Made by a program: the position numbers and the translations under genes. Shown here piece after piece: positions 1-3,048 of a stretch of DNA of 5,476 bases. The stretch comes from an uncultured Synergistia bacterium. Lineage in GTDB: Bacteria; Eremiobacterota; SpSt-956; JAKJGF01. The notes beneath the pieces were generated by a model that saw only the letters and a list, made by a program, of their open reading frames with translations, had not been told where the DNA came from and did not search any database. Each line of letters starts with the position of its first letter. The stretch's first letter is position 1. The stretch spans positions 1 through 5,476 of the forward strand of contig CALARM010000087.1 of NCBI GenBank assembly GCA_937888925.1. Direction: 5' to 3'.

Positions 1-626
1 GTACCTCTATGGCATTTTATTATCTTTGCCGCAAGGGTAAGCCCCAGTCCGGTACCGCTGTCTTCGGGCCGGGAGGAAACCTTATAAAATTTATTAAATA
101 TGAATGGAATTTCTTCAGACGGTATACCTCTGCCGTTATCTTTAATTTTTATTATAAATTTCGTGGCAGTAAATTTAATAGTTATTTCTATTTTTTCATT
201 CCATGATAAAACATTGAAAGAATCCTTAAGGATTTCTTCCAGTGCTACTGTCATTTTTTCAGTATCTAACATTACAGAAGATACAGGTTCGCAGAAATTA
301 AATTGTAATGAAATGGATTTTTCCTCTGACTGAGATTGGAATTTCTTCAAAATCTCTCTTATAAACTCTACCGGATCAACGTGAATCTTTTTTATAAAAA
401 TTCTTTTTCTGTCAAGTTTTGAAATCTGACTTAATTTATCAAGCATACTCGAAAGTCTGCAACTTTCATTATATATTATCCTGATAAAATCCTTTTTATT
501 TTCTTCATCCATGTCGTCATCTTCAATAATAACCTGACTGAAACCTTTTATAAGGGTAACAGGCGTTCTCAATTCATGAGTAACATGGGATATAAATTCA
601 TCGTCAAATGTTTCTTTTTTATTCAT
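1..626 (-). CDS. Sensor-less histidine kinase, HisKA plus HATPase_c (C-terminus cut by window edge)
   Basis: This cytoplasmic histidine kinase should autophosphorylate on His and pass the phosphate to a receiver, most likely the one encoded just upstream. The 208 visible residues begin almost at the dimerisation/phosphoacceptor helix, with HELRTP at residues 17-22 (His17). The ATPase domain shows a G1 box DNGRGIP (163-169), an F-box region IFNKFYKV and a G2 box GTGLGL (191-196). Translation is continuous to base 1, just short of the usual domain end. The N-box is unusual: at residues 129-139 it reads LEEILKDSFNV, so the Mg-binding Asn appears to be Asp135. There is no signal peptide, membrane segment, PAS or HAMP domain. 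An in-frame stop lies 14 codons before the chosen ATG, so no long sensor was missed. The ATG has a weak site (AGGA two bases away) and overlaps the stop of an 11-codon ORF; a TTG at 656 is an alternative start. The family is certain; start and activity are less so. Confidence 0.9.
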   Translation of the reverse strand, partial: MNKKETFDDEFISHVTHELRTPVTLIKGFSQVIIEDDDMDEENKKDFIRIIYNESCRLSSMLDKLSQISKLDRKRIFIKKIHVDPVEFIREILKKFQSQSEEKSISLQFNFCEPVSSVMLDTEKMTVALEEILKDSFNVLSWNEKIEITIKFTATKFIIKIKDNGRGIPSEEIPFIFNKFYKVSSRPEDSGTGLGLTLAAKIIKCHRG

Positions 627-661
627 TATCCTGAAAAATATATGGCCTTTTTCCAAAACAT
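626..661 (-). other. Possible 11-codon upstream ORF coupled to the kinase start
   Basis: A tiny reading frame (MFWKKAIYFSG) begins at ATG 661 and ends in TAA at 628-626. The last A of that stop is the first base of the kinase ATG, giving a TAATG overlap. Such overlaps often couple translation of neighbouring frames, and the kinase itself has only a poor ribosome binding site. The small frame also lacks a convincing binding site of its own, since the nearest GAGG is about 22 bases upstream. It could therefore be chance. Confidence 0.2.
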
Positions 662-686
662 GTATCAGTTATTTATCTATAAAGCC

Positions 687-707
687 TCTTCACTTTTCAC
701 TCTTCAC
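687..707. repeat. Three tandem 7-bp units at the end of the receiver gene
   Basis: On the plus strand three head-to-tail units read TCTTCAC, TTTTCAC and TCTTCAC. They span the last codons and the TGA stop of the response regulator (stop at 699-697). The unit length is not a multiple of three, so gain or loss of a unit would change the C-terminus. The end of the receiver is EGEE followed by the stop. Confidence 0.6.
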
Positions 708-1071
708 CTTCTATAAAATATCTGACTGTGTCCAGAAATACCGTTCTGTCAAAAGGTTTCTCAATATAAGCCGATGCTCCTGCATCTATAATTTTCTCTA
801 TTTCCTTCGTATATCCCCTTGCTGTTGTAACTATAACAGGAATATCCTCCATAGCAATAGATTTAAATTCTTCAAGAAACTTGAAGCCATCCATGACAGG
901 CATCATCAAATCCAGCACTATGAGAGAAGGATTGAAGTCTTTAACAAATTTCAGGCCATCCTGCCCGTTCTTTGCTGTCATAACTTCATATTTTTCTTTT
1001 TTCAGAACATAAGTCATAAGTTTTATTATATTCAAGTCATCGTCTATGACCAGTATTTTTTTACCTTCCAA
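697..1071 (-). CDS. Stand-alone response-regulator receiver (CheY-like) protein, TTG start
   Basis: This single-domain receiver protein accepts phosphate from a histidine kinase and presumably signals through protein contacts, because it has no DNA-binding or enzymatic output domain. Its 124 residues match the length of a bare REC domain. The acidic cluster is IDDD (residues 9-12), the phosphoacceptor is Asp54 in VLDLMMP, the switch Thr is Thr83 in VTTA, Tyr102 is the switch aromatic, and Lys105 lies in IEKPF. All key residues are present. The start is TTG at 1071, preceded by AGGAG at 1080-1084 with eight bases between; no in-frame ATG fits better. It lies 63 bases after the hflX stop and 70 bases before the kinase start, so it is probably cotranscribed with both. 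The following sensor-less kinase is the obvious partner. A split form of a REC-HisKA-HATPase protein is a plausible origin but is not shown. Confidence 0.96.
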   Translation of the reverse strand: MEGKKILVIDDDLNIIKLMTYVLKKEKYEVMTAKNGQDGLKFVKDFNPSLIVLDLMMPVMDGFKFLEEFKSIAMEDIPVIVTTARGYTKEIEKIIDAGASAYIEKPFDRTVFLDTVRYFIEGEE

Positions 1072-1079
1072 ATGTTCTT

Positions 1080-1084
1080 CTCCT
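1080..1084 (-). promoter_or_regulatory. Ribosome binding site that fixes the TTG start of the receiver gene
   Basis: On the minus strand AGGAG sits eight bases before the TTG at 1071. This ideal spacing, with intact receiver homology beginning four codons in (KILVIDDD), supports TTG as the real initiation codon. Confidence 0.8.
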
Positions 1085-1099
1085 TATATTGAGAGTAAA

Positions 1100-1134
1100 A
1101 TGGAATACGGATTTAACAGAGGTTTACACAAAAT
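1100..1134. repeat. Left copy of inverted repeat flanking hflX
   Basis: This 35-bp segment abuts the hflX stop codon. Its reverse complement matches 2325-2359 at 30 of 35 positions without gaps. The strongest shared core is GTGTAAACCTCTGT, read on the minus strand here and on the plus strand at the right copy, with a second shared block TATTCCAT. On the plus strand the core begins ACAGAGGTTTACAC, which resembles the ACAGAG-type intergenic repeats scattered in some environmental bacterial genomes (from memory, not checked). It also lies just upstream of the receiver gene. Confidence 0.7.
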
Positions 1135-2280
1135 TTATGAAATAGTCAAAAATTTCTGCAAATAATACTGAAATATCCTATCTTTAAAACCCTGGAGTCC
1201 ATCACCTGACAGGGCAGATATAAAAACACTATCCTCATATCGTGCTTTTAAATTTTCTATAAGACCCTGTTCAACAATTGTGTCTGTCTTATTAAAAACA
1301 TAAAGAAGGGGCTTATGTTCAATTGCCAGTTCTTTCAGCGTATCACTTACTGATAACATATGGGCTTCAAAATTTTTATGTCCCGTATCTATAACATGAA
1401 GCAACAGGTCTGCTTCTTTCAACTCTTCCAGAGTAGACTTGAATGACGCTACCAGATGAGACGGCAATTTTTTTATAAATCCTACAGTATCACTCAGAAG
1501 AACCGTTACATCATCCTTTAAATAAAGTCGCCTTATAGTGGTATCAAGTGTGGCAAACAATCTATTTTCACAGAGTACATCTGATCCTGTAAGTTTGTTT
1601 AAAATAGTAGACTTACCGGCATTGGTATAGCCTATAAGGGAAACATTGAAAAAGCCTGCTCTTCCTTTTCTTCTGGTATATCTGCTCTTTTCTATGTCCT
1701 CTAAAGCTTTCTTTAAATTTGATATTCTTTTTTTTATCAATCTCTTATCTTCTTCAAGCTGTGTTTCACCTGGCCCCCTCATGCCTATACCGCCTTCTAT
1801 TTTGGAAAAATGAGTCCACATTCTCTTTAATCTGGGGAGAGTATATTCCATCTGTGCCAGTTCCACCTGTATTTTTGCCTCTCTTGTCCTGGCACGGAAA
1901 GCAAATATATCCAGTATAAGCTCTGTTCTGTCAATAACCCTTATCTGTGAATCTTCTTCCAGATTTCTCACCTGGCGGGATCTCAGATCATCATCAAAAA
2001 TGAGGAGATTGGCATTTTTCTGAAGAGCCATTTCTTTTAATTCGAAAACCTTACCTTTACCTATATAATAGGCAGGGTTTAATGATTTCCTCGTCTGTAT
2101 TACCCTGTCTATAACTGTTGCTCCTGCCGTATCTGCAAGAAAAGCCAGTTCTTCTATGGATTCCTCTGCCTCTTCTGCTGACATTGAAGGCAGTCTTACT
2201 CCTACAAGAATGGCTCTTTCTTTTTCTTTTTTTATTTCACCCTTCTTTTTCAAAGAAAAGGCATCCTGATTTATAAGCAA
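1135..2280 (-). CDS. hflX: Ribosome-associated GTPase HflX
   Basis: HflX is a GTPase that binds the large ribosomal subunit and, in studied bacteria, splits stalled or hibernating ribosomes under stress; it acts in the cytoplasm. The protein has 381 residues, at the compact end for the family. A short Lys-rich leader (10-22) precedes the HflX N-terminal domain (about 23-160). The HflX signature GGIGMRGPGETQLEEDKR lies at 163-180, followed by a charged helical linker (181-207). The GTPase domain (about 210-375) carries G1 GYTNAGKS (217-224), the switch I region LFATLDTT (241-248), G3 DTVGF (264-268), G4 NKTD (330-333) and G5 SAL (355-357). The ATG is supported by AAAGGAG seven bases upstream. 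The gene lies between a 50-residue membrane protein gene and a two-component pair on the same strand, and is flanked by a 35-bp inverted repeat. No missing residues or frame breaks are seen. Confidence 0.97.
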   Translation of the reverse strand: MLINQDAFSLKKKGEIKKEKERAILVGVRLPSMSAEEAEESIEELAFLADTAGATVIDRVIQTRKSLNPAYYIGKGKVFELKEMALQKNANLLIFDDDLRSRQVRNLEEDSQIRVIDRTELILDIFAFRARTREAKIQVELAQMEYTLPRLKRMWTHFSKIEGGIGMRGPGETQLEEDKRLIKKRISNLKKALEDIEKSRYTRRKGRAGFFNVSLIGYTNAGKSTILNKLTGSDVLCENRLFATLDTTIRRLYLKDDVTVLLSDTVGFIKKLPSHLVASFKSTLEELKEADLLLHVIDTGHKNFEAHMLSVSDTLKELAIEHKPLLYVFNKTDTIVEQGLIENLKARYEDSVFISALSGDGLQGFKDRIFQYYLQKFLTIS

Positions 2281-2287
2281 TAAACCA

Positions 2288-2294
2288 CTCCTTT
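2288..2294 (-). promoter_or_regulatory. hflX ribosome binding site
   Basis: AAAGGAG on the minus strand ends seven bases before the ATG at 2280. Just upstream, TTTACAGA (2299-2306) and TCTGTAAA (2339-2346) form a perfect 8-bp inverted repeat around a 32-base loop that contains further ACAGAG and TCTGT blocks. The leader could therefore fold close to this site. Confidence 0.75.
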
Positions 2295-2324
2295 ATTATT
2301 TACAGAAAAATTTTAACTCTGTTA

Positions 2325-2359
2325 ATTTCGTGTAAACCTCTGTAAAAGTCTTATTCCAT
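2325..2359. repeat. Right copy of inverted repeat flanking hflX
   Basis: This is the partner of 1100-1134 in inverted orientation, 45-79 bases upstream of the hflX start. The near-perfect core is 2325-2343 (18 of 19 matching). In the hflX transcript it would lie in the 5' leader and could pair with the left copy just after the stop codon. There are no target-site duplications or transposase genes, so an insertion-sequence origin is not supported. Confidence 0.7.
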
Positions 2360-2392
2360 GATAAAATTATAACGGACATTTTAGAGTCTCAC

Positions 2393-2433
2393 CCGGCTGC
2401 TAAAGGCCGGAGGGATTTTTTGAAAGAATCCCT
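2393..2433. other. Two adjacent hairpins over the 3' end of the small membrane gene
   Basis: The first inverted repeat is CCGGC (2393-2397) and GCCGG (2406-2410) with an 8-base loop. Immediately next to it, AGGGATT (2411-2417) and AATCCCT (2427-2433) can extend to about ten pairs with one G-T wobble. Read on the plus strand, the first stem is followed after a few bases by six T, as in a terminator, but no plus-strand gene leads into it. On the minus strand no T tract follows. The role is unclear. Confidence 0.45.
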
Positions 2434-2552
2434 GCCATTAAATATACGGAAGTATAAGATATTATGAATAAACCTGCAATTATAAGAACTATATAAATTA
2501 CAGGTTTTAAGCTGGCCTTATCCTTCTTCTTTTTTTTCTTTTTTATCTGCAT
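2400..2552 (-). CDS. Small Lys-rich single-pass membrane protein, 50 residues, unknown function
   Basis: I do not recognise the family. The reading frame runs from ATG 2552 to TAG 2402-2400. Residues 4-10 are seven consecutive Lys, followed by DKASLK. A hydrophobic stretch of about 27 residues starts at Pro17 (PVIYIVLIIAGLFI, then ISYTSVYLMAGIL), long enough for one membrane helix, and the tail is SKNPSGL. By the positive-inside rule the Lys cluster should stay in the cytoplasm and the short tail should face out. A strong GGAGG (2558-2562) lies five bases before the ATG, which together with the amphipathic design argues for a real gene. It precedes hflX by 119 bases on the same strand and may be the first gene of that operon. 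The frame's end overlaps two hairpins. Chance origin cannot be fully excluded for such a short frame. Confidence 0.65.
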   Translation of the reverse strand: MQIKKKKKKKDKASLKPVIYIVLIIAGLFIISYTSVYLMAGILSKNPSGL

Positions 2553-2557
2553 ATAAA

Positions 2558-2562
2558 CCTCC
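2558..2562 (-). promoter_or_regulatory. Ribosome binding site of the small membrane protein
   Basis: GGAGG on the minus strand is spaced five bases from the ATG at 2552. It is the main non-coding support for this 50-codon gene. Confidence 0.65.
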
Positions 2563-2605
2563 GAAAATTTTATATATTTTTATTTCAGAAAACATATTTC
2601 CTGAA

Positions 2606-2633
2606 CTTATAAAAAACTCCGAATAATGTTCAA
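2606..2633 (-). promoter_or_regulatory. Candidate promoter for the small membrane protein (proximal)
   Basis: On the minus strand a -35-like TTGAAC (2633-2628) and a -10-like TATAAG (2611-2606) are separated by 16 bases. This would give a leader of about 45-50 bases before the ATG at 2552. In A+T-rich DNA such matches are common, so this is only a candidate. Confidence 0.35.
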
Positions 2634-2654
2634 CGAGATATTTCTATACTGTTA

Positions 2655-2682
2655 ATTTTACAAAATTTTCAAAAAAAGTCAA
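2655..2682 (-). promoter_or_regulatory. Candidate promoter for the leftward operon (distal), overlapping a palindrome
   Basis: On the minus strand TTGACT (2682-2677) and TAAAAT (2660-2655) are each one base from consensus, with a 16-base spacer. The -35 hexamer falls inside the palindrome at 2676-2691, where a bound regulator would compete with RNA polymerase. The overlap is seen directly; the regulation is inferred. Confidence 0.35.
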
Positions 2683-2691
2683 TACTGACTT
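2676..2691. repeat. Palindrome copy 1, AAGTCA-N4-TGACTT
   Basis: The sequence AAGTCAATACTGACTT has perfect 6-base arms and a 4-base centre. It matches the second copy at 2724-2739 in 15 of 16 positions. The two copies are 48 bases apart, start to start. Paired dyads in a divergent promoter region suggest an operator for an unidentified dimeric regulator, or parts of a folded RNA. Confidence 0.6.
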
Positions 2692-2700
2692 AACCTGACG

Positions 2701-2722
2701 GGGAGCTTTTCGAATAAGCCCT
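2701..2722. other. Bulged G+C-rich hairpin between the twin palindromes
   Basis: GGG (2701-2703) and GCTT (2705-2708) can pair with AAGC (2716-2719) and CCT (2720-2722), with A2704 bulged and a loop of seven. The stem is enclosed by TGACTT (2686-2691) and AAGTCA (2724-2729), the inner arms of the two palindromes, which are complementary. The region can therefore form one long hairpin instead of two short ones. Confidence 0.4.
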
Positions 2723-2723
2723 G

Positions 2724-2739
2724 AAGTCAAAACTGACTT
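2724..2739. repeat. Palindrome copy 2, AAGTCA-N4-TGACTT
   Basis: The sequence AAGTCAAAACTGACTT has the same perfect 6-base arms as copy 1 and differs from it by one central base. It has no convincing promoter directly on it, unlike copy 1. Confidence 0.6.
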
Positions 2740-2814
2740 TACAGAATATAAAGGCAGAAAGAATGGTTTTTAATATCTGAAGTAAAACCCTTATAACATA
2801 ACGAATTAAAAGGA

Positions 2815-2842
2815 TTTACAGATAAAACAGCCATGTTACAAT
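2815..2842 (+). promoter_or_regulatory. Candidate nrdJ promoter P1
   Basis: TTTACA (2815-2820) and TACAAT (2837-2842) are each one base from the consensus hexamers, with a 16-base spacer. Transcription would start near 2849, at the edge of the CGATATATCG palindrome, leaving a leader of about 200 bases before nrdJ. Confidence 0.4.
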
Positions 2843-2846
2843 GCTC

Positions 2847-2862
2847 TTACGATATATCGCTT
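2847..2862. promoter_or_regulatory. Possible NrdR-like operator upstream of nrdJ
   Basis: The perfect palindrome CGATATATCG (2850-2859) lies within a 16-base window that fits the conserved C-N-ATATAT-N-G heart of the NrdR box (consensus as I recall it acaCwAtATaTwGtgt). The two w positions are G and C here and the outer flanks fit poorly. NrdR is the usual repressor of ribonucleotide reductase genes, so the location upstream of nrdJ is suggestive. NrdR sites normally come in pairs. The only nearby dyad is an imperfect one at 2869-2881 (centre about 20 bases away), which fits the consensus badly. Confidence 0.35.
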
Positions 2863-2876
2863 TAAAAGCTTATAAT
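2847..2876 (+). promoter_or_regulatory. Candidate nrdJ promoter P2 with perfect -10 box
   Basis: A perfect TATAAT (2871-2876) is preceded at 18 bases by a poor -35 (TTACGA, 2847-2852). The spacer contains the CGATATATCG palindrome, so a repressor bound there would block it. The start would be near 2883, giving a leader of about 165 bases. Confidence 0.35.
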
Positions 2877-2913
2877 ATAAGGCTCTGTAGAATGTTTATA
2901 AAAATATTTTTCT

Positions 2914-2937
2914 CTTAAAGGAGAATAACTTTTTAAG
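2914..2937 (+). other. Leader hairpin holding an orphan Shine-Dalgarno sequence
   Basis: CTTAAA (2914-2919) can pair with TTTAAG (2932-2937). AAAGGAG (2917-2923), a full-strength ribosome binding motif, lies partly in the stem and partly in the loop. No usable start codon follows at normal distance; the first ATG (2950) is 26 bases on and is directly followed by TAA. Confidence 0.3.
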
Positions 2938-2950
2938 AAGAATTTATTAA

Positions 2951-2976
2951 TGTAAGTGCGAAAATTACCCCTTACA
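2951..2976 (+). other. Leader hairpin in nrdJ 5' region
   Basis: TGTAAG (2951-2956) and CTTACA (2971-2976) form a perfect 6-bp stem around 14 bases. It is followed by A-rich sequence, so it is not a terminator on the plus strand. It lies ten bases before the terminator-like hairpin and may take part in alternative folding. Confidence 0.35.
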
Positions 2977-2986
2977 AAAATTGAAT

Positions 2987-3018
2987 CTTTACTGAACTGT
3001 GAAGTTTTATTTTTTTTT
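2987..3018 (+). terminator. Terminator or attenuator-like hairpin just before nrdJ
   Basis: CTTTAC (2987-2992) pairs with GTGAAG (2999-3004), including one G-U, around a 6-base loop. A tract of 13 T in 14 bases (3005-3018) follows at once. This is the layout of an intrinsic terminator, although the stem is short and A+T-rich. It lies downstream of the candidate nrdJ promoters and only 12 bases before the nrdJ ribosome binding site, so if functional it would end transcripts before the gene. It could be an attenuator, or the end of a short leader RNA or of read-through transcription from upstream. Confidence 0.45.
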
Positions 3019-3030
3019 ATAGATAATTTC

Positions 3031-3038
3031 AAGGAGGA
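3031..3038 (+). promoter_or_regulatory. nrdJ ribosome binding site
   Basis: AAGGAGGA, a near-perfect complement of the 16S rRNA tail, lies ten bases before the ATG at 3049. It supports that start over any later Met. Confidence 0.85.
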
Positions 3039-3048
3039 ATTTTACCTG

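Noticed and set aside
9..333. Two plus-strand frames opposite the kinase
   Set aside because: The minus strand encodes a continuous HisKA/HATPase protein here; the plus frames are antisense shadows.
626..1071. Receiver and kinase as one gene broken by a recent frameshift
   Set aside because: They are in different frames with several stops between them, and removing one or two 7-bp repeat units does not restore a joined frame; each has its own complete domain.
1719..1919. Plus-strand frame opposite hflX
   Set aside because: It is a shadow of the well-supported hflX gene, with no start signals.
1100..2359. hflX carried by an insertion sequence or transposon
   Set aside because: The flanking inverted repeats are real, but there is no transposase and no target duplication, and hflX is a common chromosomal gene; a repeat family is the simpler reading.
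2393..2440. Resemblance of the minus strand (CCGGCC...AGCCGGGT) to part of a cyclic-di-GMP-I (GEMM) riboswitch
   Set aside because: Only the second-arm-like segment fits; the GCAAAGCC-type core and the first arm are missing, and the stretch overlaps the end of a likely coding frame.
2739..2834. A 31-codon minus-strand frame in the intergenic region
   Set aside because: No ribosome binding site, no recognisable protein character, and it runs through candidate regulatory dyads.
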